Shown here: in pieces, positions 16,339 to 26,030 of the stretch | Layout: each line of letters starts with the position of its first letter | Numbering within the stretch: the first letter of the stretch is position 1 | Assembly: GCA_963841695.1 (NCBI GenBank) | Contig: CAWJDQ010000004.1 | Span: forward strand, 496,001-560,000 | DNA length: 64,000 nucleotides | Origin: RYN-230 sp963841695 | GTDB lineage: Bacteria; Actinomycetota; Actinomycetes; Streptosporangiales; Streptosporangiaceae | Direction of reading: 5' to 3' | Notes under the pieces: model-generated | Databases searched by the model: none | Told to the model about the DNA's origin: nothing | What the model saw: the letters and a program-made list of their open reading frames with translations, nothing else | Translations under genes and position numbers: made by a program

Positions 16339-16665
16339 GTGAACAGATTAAGCCGCCTCAGCCCGGGCCAGCGGGTCGTCCTGGTCATCGGGCTGGCCGC
16401 CGCGCTGGTCTTCGTCGGCGACTACGTCACCAGCGTGGGCACCGTCACCGGGTGGTTCGCGTACGCCCCTGCGTCCGGCACGCCGCTCCTCGCGCCGGGT
16501 GGCCTGCCCTCCTGGGTGCGGCTCCTGGTCTGGCTCGTCCTGGTCGCCGTCTGGATCGCGGGTTCCCTGCCGCTGATGCGCAGCCCCCGGGGCGCAGCGG
16601 CGGGCACGCCGGACCTCGCTGGGAACAAGGACAGCCCGGCCTCCGGAGGCCTTGACCTGCACTGA
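16339..16665 (+). CDS. Small two-helix membrane protein, unknown function
   Basis: A 108-residue protein of no recognised family. Two hydrophobic segments are visible: VVLVIGLAAALVFVGDYV (about 14-31) and LLVWLVLVAVWIAGSLPL (about 62-79), with a polar C-terminal tail of about 28 residues. GTG 16339 has GGGAGG about 8 bases upstream. Strong G/C third-position bias supports coding. It follows the MarR gene by 57 bp but need not be part of its regulon. Confidence 0.65.
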   Translation: MNRLSRLSPGQRVVLVIGLAAALVFVGDYVTSVGTVTGWFAYAPASGTPLLAPGGLPSWVRLLVWLVLVAVWIAGSLPLMRSPRGAAAGTPDLAGNKDSPASGGLDLH

Positions 16666-16758
16666 GCCGAGGCTGGCCGGGTCCGTCGCGGGGCTTTGCT
16701 GCGCGAGGTGCGCGTCCCGGTTCCTGGGGGCCGGATCCGCCGGCCTAGGCTGGCGGCT

Positions 16759-17784
16759 ATGGACTATCGCACTCTGGGGCGCAGCGGCTGCGCGGTGTCG
16801 AGCTTCTGCCTGGGGACCATGACGTTCGGCCTGGAGACGGACGAAAGCGGAGCGCACCGGCAGCTGGACCAGTTCGTGGCGGCGGGCGGCACGCTGGTGG
16901 ACACCGCTGACGTGTACAACGGCGGGGCCTCCGAGGAAATCATCGGCCGCTGGTTCGCCGCCCGGCCCGCCGACGTGACCGACCGGGTGGTGCTGGCCAC
17001 CAAGGGCCGGTTCGCCACGGACGACTCGCCCAACGGCGCGGGCCTGTCCGCGCGGCACCTGACCCGGGCCCTGGATGCGTCGCTGCGCCGGCTCGGGCGC
17101 GACTCGGTCGACCTGTACCAGGTCCACGCGTTTGACCCGATCACGCCGTTGGAGGAAACCCTGCGCACGCTGGACGGCTTCGTCCAGGGCGGCAAGATCC
17201 GCTACTGGGGTCTGTCCAACTTCACCGGCTGGCAGCTGACCAAGGCCGTGCACCTGGCCCGGGCGATGAACCTCGCCCCGCCGGTCACCCTGCAGCCGCA
17301 ATACAGCCTCCTGGTGCGGGAAATCGAGTGGGAGATCGTGCCCGCCGCGGCCGACGCGGGACTCGGGCTGTTGCCCTGGAGCCCGCTGGGCGGCGGCTGG
17401 CTGTCCGGTAAGTACCGGCGGGACGAGCGCCCGTCCGGCGCCACCCGGCTCGGCGAGGACCCGAACCGGGGCATGGAGGCCTGGGACCGGCGCGGCGTGA
17501 GCCGCACCTGGGAGGTCATCGACGCGGTGCAGGACATCGCCAAGGCCCGCGGGGTGTCCATGCCCGAGGTGGCCCTGGCCTGGGTGACCGGCCGGCCCGG
17601 GGTGACCTCGACCATCCTCGGGGCCCGTACCACCGGGCAGCTCGAGATCAACTTGCGGGCCGCGGACCTGCGCCTGTCCACCGAGGAACTGGTCGCGCTG
17701 GACGTGGCCAGCGATCCCCGTCCGGCGGACTACCCCTATGGGGAGATGGGCGTGGAGCAGCGCGGCCGCCGGATCGGCGGCTGA
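16759..17784 (+). CDS. Aldo/keto reductase
   Basis: A 341-residue NADPH-dependent (beta/alpha)8 reductase of the YghZ/Kv-beta branch. It begins MDYRTLGRSGCAVSSFCLG. The catalytic tetrad residues are seen as DTADVYNGG (Asp, Tyr), ATKGRF (Lys) and YQVHAFD (His). The cofactor site has LPWSPLGGGWLSGKY and TSTILGARTTGQLE. The -10-like TAGGCT (16746-16751) ends 7 bases before the ATG and there is no Shine-Dalgarno, so a leaderless transcript is likely. It ends at a GC hairpin. Substrate unknown. Confidence 0.88.
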   Translation: MDYRTLGRSGCAVSSFCLGTMTFGLETDESGAHRQLDQFVAAGGTLVDTADVYNGGASEEIIGRWFAARPADVTDRVVLATKGRFATDDSPNGAGLSARHLTRALDASLRRLGRDSVDLYQVHAFDPITPLEETLRTLDGFVQGGKIRYWGLSNFTGWQLTKAVHLARAMNLAPPVTLQPQYSLLVREIEWEIVPAAADAGLGLLPWSPLGGGWLSGKYRRDERPSGATRLGEDPNRGMEAWDRRGVSRTWEVIDAVQDIAKARGVSMPEVALAWVTGRPGVTSTILGARTTGQLEINLRAADLRLSTEELVALDVASDPRPADYPYGEMGVEQRGRRIGG

Positions 17785-17798
17785 CCCCGGCCAGGATC

Positions 17799-17820
17799 AG
17801 CGCCGGGCCGGTCCGGCGCT
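17799..17820 (+). terminator. GC hairpin after aldo/keto reductase
   Basis: A perfect stem AGCGCCGG-GCCGGT-CCGGCGCT starting 14 bases after the stop codon. It has no T-run. Its placement between two same-strand genes with a separate ribosome binding site for the next supports a termination role. Confidence 0.55.
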
Positions 17821-17899
17821 CCGGGCGTGATCCCAGGCGGCTGACGGGTAGTGGAGACCGTCGCCAGGATGCCGGGACACGATCAGGAGAAGCGTATTG

Positions 17900-19396
17900 A
17901 TGGAGCGCCGTGGTCCCCTCGCGGACAGCTATCCCGCCGCCGTGGCCCTCGTGGTGTGCGCGCTGGTCCCGTTTTTGCTGCTCACCGGGGCGGTGCTGCC
18001 GCTGGCGCCGTTGCTGTCCACGAGCCTGCACCTGAGCACGGCCGCCCTGGACATCACCACTAGCCTGTCCGACGCCGGGTACGCGGTCGGTACCGTGCTC
18101 GCCGTCCAGTTCGCGGTGCACCTGCCTGCGCGCCGGATGCTGCTCGGTTACGTCACCGCCTTCCCGGTCGCGGCAATCCTGGCGGCGTGGTCACCCAGCG
18201 GGGCGGTATTCATCGGGGCTTACATCGCCGAGGGCCTGTGCACCAGCCTGATGCTCATTGCGGCGGTGCCGCCCCTGGTCACCGGCTGGCCGGTCCGGAA
18301 GATGCCGTGGACCGCGGTGACCATGAACCTGTGCATCTTCGGCGCGGTGACGATCGGGCCGACCGTGGGGGAGATGCAGGCCTCCTCCGGTACCTGGCGG
18401 CCGCTGTTCTGGGGAGTGGCCGCGGTCGCCGCCGTAGCGGTCCTGTTCGCGCTGCTCACGTACGAGGACCAGCCGGCCCAGGACCGCAGCGCCCCCTGGG
18501 ACTTCGTCGCCCTGGGACTCGCGGTGGGTGGCTGCACGGCGGCGTTCTTCGGCGCCGCCAGGCTGGAATCGGGCCGCCCGCCCGGGCTTGTCACGCTGGC
18601 CCCGCTCATCGGCGGGGTGGCGCTGATCCTGCTGCTCGTCGTGCATCAGTACCAGGCCAGGAATCCGCTGATGCCGGTCCGGCAGCTGGCTACCACGTTC
18701 CCGGTCACCGGGATCGTGATCGTGCTGTCGGCCAGCGCCGCCGCGGTCGGGCTGATGGACCTGGTGCTGACCGCCGTGCAGAAGAGCAACCCGGTCCACG
18801 TCGCGCTGCTGTTCCTGCCCGAGTTCGCGGCCGCCGTGGTGACCGCCGCCCTGTTCGGGCTGCTGTTCCGCACCCGGTTCATCCCGGTGCTGGCCATGAC
18901 CGGCCTGGCCATGCTCACGGCGGCCGCGGCGGTGCTGACCGCACTGACCATCGGGGCGGGAACGCTGGTGGCCGTCGGCTCCGCGCTGATCGGCCTCGGG
19001 GTCGGGGCATCGGTGTCCCCGGCCCTGTTCCTGGCCGGTTTCTCGCTGCGCTCGGCACAGATCCAGCGGGTCTTCGCGCTCATCGAGCTGCTCCGCGGCG
19101 TGACCGCCTTCCTGGTCGCACCGATCCTGCTGTTCCTGGCCACCGTGATCGGCGCGACCGCCGCGGCGGGCTTGCACGCGGCGGTCTGGATCTGCCTGGG
19201 CATCGCCGGGGCCGGCGTCGTCGCCGCGGTGAGCCTGTACACGCTCGGGGGTGGCAGGCCGCCGGCTCCGGATCTGGACCGGTGGACCAATGGCGAGCCG
19301 GCCTGGGAATCCCCGCCGCTGCTGGCCAGGCTCCGCCGTGACGCTCCCGCCGCCCCGGCGCCGGAGGCCGCGGCCCCTGCCCCGGGCGCCCGCTGA
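17900..19396 (+). CDS. MFS transporter (DHA2-like, about 14 helices)
   Basis: A 498-residue integral membrane protein. Hydrophobic segments run from VALVVCALVPFLLLTGAVLP to LHAAVWICLGIAGAGVVAAVSLY, about 14 in all, with an amphipathic middle loop near YEDQPAQDRSAPWDF. The usual motif A basic loop is weak (HLPARRMLLGY). The C-terminal about 45 residues are a Pro/Ala-rich cytoplasmic tail. ATG 17900 has GGAGA 9 bases upstream; the adjacent TTG 17897 is less likely. It is convergent with a TetR gene 42 bp away, which may regulate it. Confidence 0.82.
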   Translation: MERRGPLADSYPAAVALVVCALVPFLLLTGAVLPLAPLLSTSLHLSTAALDITTSLSDAGYAVGTVLAVQFAVHLPARRMLLGYVTAFPVAAILAAWSPSGAVFIGAYIAEGLCTSLMLIAAVPPLVTGWPVRKMPWTAVTMNLCIFGAVTIGPTVGEMQASSGTWRPLFWGVAAVAAVAVLFALLTYEDQPAQDRSAPWDFVALGLAVGGCTAAFFGAARLESGRPPGLVTLAPLIGGVALILLLVVHQYQARNPLMPVRQLATTFPVTGIVIVLSASAAAVGLMDLVLTAVQKSNPVHVALLFLPEFAAAVVTAALFGLLFRTRFIPVLAMTGLAMLTAAAAVLTALTIGAGTLVAVGSALIGLGVGASVSPALFLAGFSLRSAQIQRVFALIELLRGVTAFLVAPILLFLATVIGATAAAGLHAAVWICLGIAGAGVVAAVSLYTLGGGRPPAPDLDRWTNGEPAWESPPLLARLRRDAPAAPAPEAAAPAPGAR

Positions 19397-19438
19397 ACGC
19401 CCTCGCCTGGCTGGCGGGTACCGGGCGGACCAGCGCCG

Positions 19439-20044
19439 TCAACGTCCCGCGGCGTCAGGGGACAGCGCCCCGGCCAGGACGGTGATCACCATCGCCCGGA
19501 CGGCGCCCGGCTCCGGCGGGGCAGCGGCCCGGTCGGCGAACAGCAGGTGCCCGGCCCCGATCAGCGTGGGGGCGAGCGTGCCGACGTCGGCATCCGCGGC
19601 GAGCCGGCCGAGTTCACGCTCGGCCGTGAGGTAGCCCGCGATCATCGTCACCGCCTCGGTCAGCACCGGGATGCCGGCCGGCCAGGTCTGGCGCAGCCGG
19701 GCGCGCAGCTCGTCCCGGAAGGTGACGAGGGCGACGATCGCCACGGCGACCGGACTGAAGAGGGCCGTCAGCGCGTCGGTGAGATGGCCGGCCACGGTGC
19801 CCGTGCCGGCGGAGTCGCGCAGGGCGGCCGCCTGGGCGGGGATCCGGCCGGCCCGGTCGAGGACCAGCCCGGCGAGGAAGGCGTCGAAATCCTCGAAGTG
19901 CCGGTGCAGCACGCCCTTGGCGCAGCCTGCCTCGGTGGTGACCGCCCGGCTGGTCAGCGCGCTCGGCCCGGCCCGCAGCAGGATCCGCTCGGCGGCGTCG
20001 AACAGCTGCTCGCGCGCGTCGCGGAGGGCCACCCCAGTGGGCAC
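19439..20044 (-). CDS. TetR-family regulator
   Basis: A 201-residue regulator. The HTH reads FDAAERILLRAGPSALTSRA, then AGCAKGVLHRHFEDFDAFLA; the tyrosine normally in the YxHF position is His here. The C-terminal domain is alpha-helical. The start is GTG 20044 with AGGAGGGAGG about 4 bases before. It is divergent from a methyltransferase gene whose promoter carries a three-half-site palindrome cluster, the most likely operator. Confidence 0.85.
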   Translation of the reverse strand: MPTGVALRDAREQLFDAAERILLRAGPSALTSRAVTTEAGCAKGVLHRHFEDFDAFLAGLVLDRAGRIPAQAAALRDSAGTGTVAGHLTDALTALFSPVAVAIVALVTFRDELRARLRQTWPAGIPVLTEAVTMIAGYLTAERELGRLAADADVGTLAPTLIGAGHLLFADRAAAPPEPGAVRAMVITVLAGALSPDAAGR

Positions 20045-20080
20045 CGGGCCTCCCTCCTGGCCTGGCCGGGACCGGCACGA

Positions 20081-20114
20081 TTGACGAGTGGGCGTGTGCC
20101 CACTTAAAGTGGGC
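20081..20114 (+). promoter_or_regulatory. Leaderless promoter with tandem TetR-type half-sites
   Basis: TTGACG (20081-20086), 18-bp spacer, TAAAGT (20105-20110), then the GTG start 6 bases later at 20117. Three alternating half-sites GTGGGC (20088), GCCCAC (20098) and GTGGGC (20109) make two overlapping perfect palindromes: GTGGGC-GTGT-GCCCAC and GCCCACTT-A-AAGTGGGC. They cover the spacer and -10, so binding of the divergent TetR protein would block transcription. Confidence 0.65.
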
Positions 20115-20116
20115 GC

Positions 20117-20951
20117 GTGGTCACTATACCTCCGGGCCGGTCACGCCCGGCGCGCCCTGAACCCCATCAGGCCCGCGAGGTCGCCGAGTCGTTCGGCGCG
20201 CACGCCGAGCGTTACGACCGGACCCGGCCGGCTACCGGGCGATGGTGGACCGGATCGTCGCGGCCAGCCCCGGGCCGGACGTCCTGGACGTCGGCTGCGG
20301 CACCGGCATCGCGGCCCGCCAGTTCCGGGCGGCCGGCGCCGTGCTCGGGGTCGAGCCCGACCCGCGGATGGCCGGGTTCGCGCGGCGCACCGGCGTGGAG
20401 GTCGAGGTGGCGACGTTCGAGGCCTGGGATCCGGCGGGCCGGGACTTCGACGCGGTCGTGGCCGGCACGGCCTGGCACTGGGTGGACCCGGTGGCCGGCG
20501 CGGCCAAGGCCGCGCTGGTGCTGCGGCCCGGCGGCCGGCTCGCGCCTTTCCACCACGTGGGCCAGGCCCCGCCCGCGGTGACGGAAGCCCTGGCCGCGGC
20601 GGGCCGCCGGGTGATCCCGGACTCGCCGTTCAACGTCAGCAGCCAGCTCGCGGGCAGGCCGTGGAGGCGTTCCAGCCGCTGTTCGCCAGGATCGCCGACG
20701 GGATCCGGGCGGCGGGCGGGTTCAGCGAACCGGAGCAGTGGCGGTTCGACTGGGAGCGGCCCTACACCCGGGACGAGTGGCTGGACCAGCTGCCCACCCA
20801 CGGCAACCTCACCCGGCTTGCGCCGGACCAGCTGGCCGAGGTGCTGGCCAGCGTCGGGGCCGCCATCGACGCGCTCGGAGGCAGCATCACGGTGTCCTAC
20901 ACCACGGTGGTGGTCACCGCGGCCCGGACCGCCGCGCCCGCCGCCCCCTGA
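20117..20951 (+). pseudogene. SAM-dependent methyltransferase, frame-disrupted twice
   Basis: Three consecutive frames make one class I methyltransferase. REVAESFGAHAERYDRTRP comes first. After a shift near 20232, VLDVGCGTGIAARQFRAAG (the SAM-binding motif I) and VVAGTAWHWVDPVAGAAK follow. After a shift near 20655, QAVEAFQPLFARIADGIR and a C-terminal region with WERPYTRDEWLDQLPTHG appear. Each shift is repaired by one extra base in a short C or G run (CGGCC[C]GG and GCGGG[G]C). The restored protein of about 278 residues would look complete, so sequencing error is a serious possibility. It sits under a leaderless promoter with TetR-type palindromes. Confidence 0.7.
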
Positions 20952-20970
20952 GCCTGCAGCGGACGGCGGG

Positions 20971-22484
20971 TCAGCGGCCGATCCGGGCCGCGGCGGCGTC
21001 CCAGGCGGCCTGCCCCGGACCGGACCGGCCCGCCCCGGACGGCTCGAATCGGCGCAGCGGCTGGGTGGCGCGCAGCAGGGCGCGCATGCCGGGCAGGTCA
21101 CCGGGCGCGGCGCCCAGGGTGCGGGCCTGGACCAGGATGCTGCCCAGGGCGGCGGCCTCGGCGGGACCGGCCACCACGGGCAGGCCGCAGGCGTCGGCGG
21201 TGAGCCGGAGCAGCAGCTCGTTGCGCACCCCGCCGCCGACCACGTGCACGGTGTGCACCGCCCGGCCGGACAGCTCCTGCACTTCACGCAGCCGGGCCCG
21301 GTAGGCCAGGGCCAGGCTGTCCAGGATGCAGCGGACGACCGCCGGGGGATCGGCGGGCGGCGGCTGGCCGGTGCGCCGGGCCGCGTCGGCGATCCGCGCG
21401 GGCATGTCCCCGGGCGGCAGGAACACGGGATCGTCGGGATCCACCACGACCTGCAGCGGCGGCACCCGGGCCGCCCCGGCCAGCAGCGCGGCCAGATCCG
21501 CGGGCTGCCCGGCGGCGGACCAGGTGCGGGCCGACTCCTGGAGCAGCCACAGGCCCATCACGTTGCGCAGGTACCGGATGGTGCCGTCGACGCCGGTCTC
21601 GTTGGTGAAGTTCGCGGCCCGGCTCGCCTCGGTGAGCACCGGCTGGTCCAGCTCCACGCCGACCAGCGACCAGGTGCCGCAGGAGATGAAGGCGAAGTCC
21701 CGGCCCTCGGCGGGGACGGCGACCACGGCCGACGCGGTGTCGTGCGAGCCGACCGCGATCACCGGCAGCGGGCCGCCCGGCCGGGACGGGGCCAGCGGAG
21801 CCAGGCCCGGCTCCGCGGCGACCTCCGGCCGCAGGGCCCCGATGATGTCGCCGGGCTGGCGCAGCGCCGGGAACAGCGCGGCGGGCAGGCCGGCCCGGCC
21901 GATCAGGTCCCAGGCCCAGTCCTGGGCCCGGGCGTCGTAGAGCTGGGTGGTGGACGCGTTGGTCACCTCGGCGCCTATCTCCCCGGTCAGCCAGTAGGCG
22001 AGCAGGTCGGGGATCAGCAGCAGGGTGCGGGCCGCGGCCAGCTGCGGCGTCCGCGCCGCGGCGGCGAGCTGGTAGATCGTGTTGATCGGCAGCTGCTGGA
22101 TGCCGGTGACCGCGTACAGGTCGGCCGCGGGGATCGCGGCCAGCACCTCGCCGACGGCGCGGCCGGCCCGGGCGTCCCGGTAGTGCACCGGGTTGCCGAG
22201 GAGCGCGCCGGCGGAGTCGAGCAGGCCGTAGTCCACGCCCCACCCGTCGATCCCCGCGCTGTCCAGGTCGAACGAGCCGGCCGCCGCGCCCAGCCCGTCC
22301 AGCATCCCGCGGTACAGCCCGAGGATGTCCCAGTGCAGCGTGCCCAGCACCCGGACCGGCGTGTTCGGGAACCGGTGCGCCTCGTGCAGGTCCAGCCGGC
22401 CCGGCCGGCCCGGCCGACCATCACCCGGCCGCCTGAGGCGCCCAGGTCCACCGCCGCCACTGTGGCCTCGGCCAACGCGGTCAC
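20971..22484 (-). CDS. rhaB: Rhamnulokinase (one frame break near the N-terminus)
   Basis: FGGY-family kinase converting L-rhamnulose to L-rhamnulose-1-phosphate. The N-terminus AAVDLGASGGRVMVG is the phosphate-1 loop in one frame. From about 22400 the protein continues in the next frame as LDLHEAHRFPNTPVRVLG and LHWDILGLYRG. Later come GIDGWGVDYGLLD, SHDTASAVVAVP, ISCGTWSLVG and VVGGGVRNELLL (ATP site). A single missing base in a GGCCGG stretch explains the shift and the rest is intact, so the gene is probably functional. It is last in the rhamnose operon, 74 bp after rhaEW. GTG 22484 or TTG 22475 may be the start. Confidence 0.85.
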
Positions 22485-22558
22485 CTCCAGGTCAGGGTGG
22501 GAGAGGCACCCGGCCGGGGTCGTGGGCAGGCCGTGCGGGCCCGGCGGGCGTCAGCGGG

Positions 22559-24619
22559 CTAGCGCAGGAACGCGGCGGCCACGCCCGCGTCCACCGGGAT
22601 GTGCAGGCCCGTGGTCAGGCCCAGGTCACCCGCGGTCAGCGCGACCACCGCCGCGGCCACGTGCTCGGGCAGCACCTCCCGCTTGAGCAGGGTGCGCTGC
22701 GCGTAGTACGCGCCGAGCTCCTCCTCGGGCACCCCGTAGACCGCGGCCCGCTGGGCACCCCACCCGCCCGCGAAGATGCCCGAGCCGCGGACCACACCGT
22801 CCGGGTTGATGCCGTTCACCCGGATGCCGAGCCCGCCCAGCTCGGCGGCCAGCAGCCGGACCTGGTGCTCCTGGTCGGCCTTGGCCGCGCCGTAGGCCAC
22901 GTTGTTGGGCCCGGCGAACACCGCGTTCTTGCTGCAGATGTAGACGATGTCGCCGCCCATGCCCTGGGCCGCCATGAGCCGGGCCGCCTCCCGGGCGACC
23001 AGGAACGACCCGCGGGCCATCACGTCGTGCTGGCTGTCCCAGTCGTCCAGGCTGGTCTCCAGCAGCGGCCGGGAGATGGACAGGCCCGCGTTGCTGACCA
23101 CCAGGTCCACCCCGCCGAAGGCCAGCGCGGCCTCCTGGTAGGCCCCGGCCACGCTGTCCTCGTCGGTGACGTCCGAGGTGACCGCGATGGCCACGTCGGC
23201 CGGCCGCAGGGCGCTGGCCCCGATGGCCTCGGCCACTGTGGCGGCGGCCGCGCCGTCCCGGTCGGCCACCACTACGCAGGCCCCCTCGGCGGCCAGCCGC
23301 TCCGCGGTGGCCCGGCCGATCCCGGACCCGCCCCCGGTGACCAGGGCCACCCGGGTGGCCAGCGGCCTGGGCTTGGGGCGCCGCCTCAGCTTGGCCTCTT
23401 CCAGCGCCCAGTACTCGATGCGGAACTTCTCCCGTTCCGGGATGGGGGCGTAGCAGGACACGGCCTCGGCGCCGCGCATCACGTTGATGGCGTTGACGTA
23501 GAACTCGCCGGCCACCCGCGCGGTCTGCTTATCGGCCCCGAAGCTGAACATCCCCACCCCCGGGACCAGCACGATCGCCGGATCGGCGCCGCGCATCGGC
23601 GGCGTGCCGGTGTCCGCGTGCCGCTCGTAGTAGGCCCGGTAGTCCTCCCGGTAGGCGGCGTGCAGCCCGGCCAGCCGGGCGGTCACCTCGTCCAGCGGCG
23701 CCGACGGCGGCAGGTCGAGGACCAGGGGGCGGACCTTGGTGCGCAGGAAATGATCCGGGCAGGAGGTACCCAGCGCGGCCAGCGCCGGATGCTTCCGCCG
23801 GGACACGAAGTCCAGCACGGCCGGGCCGTCGGTAAAGTGCCCGACCTGGGGCCGGTCGGTCGAGGCCAGGCCGCGCAGCACCGGGGCCAGCGCCGCGGCC
23901 CGCTCCCGCCGCTCCGCCTCCGGCAGCGGCTCATAGCCGGGGATCACCGGGCCGAACGGCTCCGGCGTGCCGTGGGAATCCAGGTACCGCTGGGCCCCGG
24001 CGATGATGCTCAGCGAGTTGGCCTCGCACTCCTCGCTGGTCGCGCCCCAGGCCGTGATCCCGTGCCCGCCGAGGACTACCCCGATCGCCTCCGGGTGCTC
24101 CCGGGCCACCGCGGCGATGTCCAGGCCGAGCTGGAACCCGGGCCGCCGCCACGGCACCCACCGCACCCGGTCGCCGAAGCAGGCCCGGGTCAGCGCCTCG
24201 CCGTCGGCGGCGGTAGCGAACGCGATCCCGGAGTCCGGGTGCAGGTGGTCCACGTGCTTCGCGTCCACCAGGCCGTGCATGGCCGTGTCGATGCTGGGGG
24301 CCGCCCCGCCTTTGCCGTGCAGGCAGTAGTCGAACGCCGCGACCATCTCGTCCTCGCGGTCCACGCCCGGGTACACCCCGGTCAGGGCCCGGAGCCGGTC
24401 CAGCCGCAGCACGGCCAGCCCGCCCGAGGTCAGCGTGCCCAGGTCCCCGCCGGACCCCTTGACCCACAACAGCCCGGCTGGCTCTCCCGTCACCGGGTCC
24501 GTGACCTCGCCCTTGGCCGAGGTGTTGCCGCCCGCGTAGTTGGTGTTGCGGGGATCGCGCCCGAGCCGGTTACTGCGCTGCAGCAGCTCGGTGACTTCGG
24601 GCGGTACCTGCGCGGCCAT
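22559..24619 (-). CDS. rhaEW: Bifunctional rhamnulose-1-phosphate aldolase / lactaldehyde dehydrogenase-type SDR
   Basis: A 686-residue fusion. Residues about 1-400 are a class II aldolase domain: NYAGGNTSAKG, WVKGSGGDL, then the zinc-binding HVDHLHPDSG and LGGHGITAWG. It cleaves L-rhamnulose-1-phosphate to dihydroxyacetone phosphate and L-lactaldehyde. Residues about 430-686 are a classical SDR: ALVTGGGSGIGRATAERLA, VSNAGLSISRPLLE and the YGAAK active site with VNGINPDGVVRG. By precedent for this fusion (RhaEW), the SDR half oxidises lactaldehyde to L-lactate. It lies between rhaI and rhaB, and lutABC lies nearby, which fits lactate as the product. Confidence 0.92.
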   Translation of the reverse strand: MAAQVPPEVTELLQRSNRLGRDPRNTNYAGGNTSAKGEVTDPVTGEPAGLLWVKGSGGDLGTLTSGGLAVLRLDRLRALTGVYPGVDREDEMVAAFDYCLHGKGGAAPSIDTAMHGLVDAKHVDHLHPDSGIAFATAADGEALTRACFGDRVRWVPWRRPGFQLGLDIAAVAREHPEAIGVVLGGHGITAWGATSEECEANSLSIIAGAQRYLDSHGTPEPFGPVIPGYEPLPEAERRERAAALAPVLRGLASTDRPQVGHFTDGPAVLDFVSRRKHPALAALGTSCPDHFLRTKVRPLVLDLPPSAPLDEVTARLAGLHAAYREDYRAYYERHADTGTPPMRGADPAIVLVPGVGMFSFGADKQTARVAGEFYVNAINVMRGAEAVSCYAPIPEREKFRIEYWALEEAKLRRRPKPRPLATRVALVTGGGSGIGRATAERLAAEGACVVVADRDGAAAATVAEAIGASALRPADVAIAVTSDVTDEDSVAGAYQEAALAFGGVDLVVSNAGLSISRPLLETSLDDWDSQHDVMARGSFLVAREAARLMAAQGMGGDIVYICSKNAVFAGPNNVAYGAAKADQEHQVRLLAAELGGLGIRVNGINPDGVVRGSGIFAGGWGAQRAAVYGVPEEELGAYYAQRTLLKREVLPEHVAAAVVALTAGDLGLTTGLHIPVDAGVAAAFLR

Positions 24620-24677
24620 GTGATGACTCCTTGGGGTGGGCAGTACCCGGGACGGTTTTCGTTGCGTGCCTTTGATT

Positions 24678-24702
24678 GTGGCCCGCCATGCGGGCGGGCC
24701 AC
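24678..24702 (-). terminator. Hairpin between rhaI and rhaEW
   Basis: A perfect 9-bp stem GTGGCCCGC-CATGCGG-GCGGGCCAC beginning 8 bases past the rhaI stop in the direction of transcription. It may end some transcripts or protect the upstream message; no T-run follows. rhaEW starts about 60 bp later without an obvious new promoter. Confidence 0.5.
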
Positions 24703-24710
24703 GGGCGCGG

Positions 24711-25877
24711 CTAGCTGCCCCAGCTCGCCGGGGTGCCGCCCACGCGGTCGGCGATGATCTTGTCGGCGTAGCCCGAGCGCTGGTAGGCGCCGATCGGGTC
24801 GGGGTCCAGGCCCATGTCCTCGCGCAGCCCGGCCAGCAGCGGGCGGACGTCGGTGTTGTAGGCGTCCATGAACGCGGCGTTGGCGCCGAGCACGTCGCCG
24901 GCCTGCTGCGCGGCGGCCAGCGCGGAGGTGTCGATGAGCAGCGCCTTGGCCGTGGCTTCCTGGACGTTCATCACCGAGCGGATCTGGGCCGGGATCTTGG
25001 GCTCGATGTTGTGGCACTGGTCGAGCATGAACGCGATGCCGGCCTCGGGCCGCAGCGCGTCCGCGGCCGCCACCTCGTGCAGGATCCGGAACAGCTGGAA
25101 CGGATCGGCCGCCCCGACCATCAGGTCGTCGTCGGCGTAGAAGCGGCTGTTGAAGTCGAACCCGCCGAGCCGCCCGGCCCGCAGCAGCAGGGCCACGATG
25201 AACTCGATGTTCGTGCCCGGCGCGTGGTGACCGGTGTCCACGACCACCTCGGCCTGCGGCCCGAGCGCCATGCAGTGCAGCAGCGAGGTGCCCCAGTCGG
25301 GCACGTCGGTGGTGTAGAAGGACGGCTCGAACAGCTTGTACTCCAGCAGCATGCGCTGCGCCGGGCTGAGCCGCTGGTACACCTCGGCCAGGGCTCCGGC
25401 CAGCCGGTCCTGGCGGGCGCGGATGTCGTCCTGGCCCGGGTAGTTGGTGCCGTCGGCGAACCACAGCTTCAGGTCCCGGGACCCGGTGGCGTCCATGATG
25501 TCGACGCACTCCCTCAGGTGGGCCACGGCCTTGCGGCGCACCCGCGGGTCGGGGTTGGCCACGCTGCCCAGCTTGTAGTCGTCGTCCTGGAACACGTTGG
25601 CGTTGATGGCGCCGATCGTCACCCCGGCCGCGGCGGCGTGCCCGGCCAGCGCGGCGTAGTCGTCCACCGTGTCCCAGGGGATGTGCAGCGCGACGGTCGG
25701 GGCCACCCCGGTGAACTTGTGCACCTGCGCCGCGTCGTCGATCTTCTCCTGCGGGGTGCGCGGCACGCCCGGCTGGGCGAACACCTTGAACCGGGTCCCG
25801 GTGTTGCCGAAGGCCCAGGACGGGAGTTCGACCCGCTGTGACCTCAGGGCGGTCTTCACGGCGGTCAGGTCAGGCAT
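24711..25877 (-). CDS. rhaI: L-rhamnose isomerase
   Basis: A 388-residue TIM-barrel isomerase converting L-rhamnose to L-rhamnulose, of the Pseudomonas stutzeri/RhaI type rather than E. coli RhaA. Recognisable segments are FGNTGTRFKVFAQPGVPRT, VALHIPWDTVDDY, LKLWFADGTNYPGQDD, LLEYKLFEPSFYTTDVPDW (metal-binding Glu), VVDTGHHAPGTNIEF and FDFNSRFYADDDLMVG. Length and motifs are complete. It lies downstream of the rhamnose importer, separated by a 19-bp-stem hairpin, and upstream of rhaEW and rhaB. Confidence 0.93.
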   Translation of the reverse strand: MPDLTAVKTALRSQRVELPSWAFGNTGTRFKVFAQPGVPRTPQEKIDDAAQVHKFTGVAPTVALHIPWDTVDDYAALAGHAAAAGVTIGAINANVFQDDDYKLGSVANPDPRVRRKAVAHLRECVDIMDATGSRDLKLWFADGTNYPGQDDIRARQDRLAGALAEVYQRLSPAQRMLLEYKLFEPSFYTTDVPDWGTSLLHCMALGPQAEVVVDTGHHAPGTNIEFIVALLLRAGRLGGFDFNSRFYADDDLMVGAADPFQLFRILHEVAAADALRPEAGIAFMLDQCHNIEPKIPAQIRSVMNVQEATAKALLIDTSALAAAQQAGDVLGANAAFMDAYNTDVRPLLAGLREDMGLDPDPIGAYQRSGYADKIIADRVGGTPASWGS

Positions 25878-26030
25878 CTGTGGTCATCTCCAGGCAGCAG
25901 AACTCGGTCCCCAGCACGCTCGTCGGTTTCCAGGTGGCCGGCCACGAGCCCGTCCCCGGTCAGGAACAGCGCCCGCGTCGGTCGGGCTGGGCTGTCGGGC
26001 CCGGCCAGGGTAAAGGCAGGGCGCCGGGTT

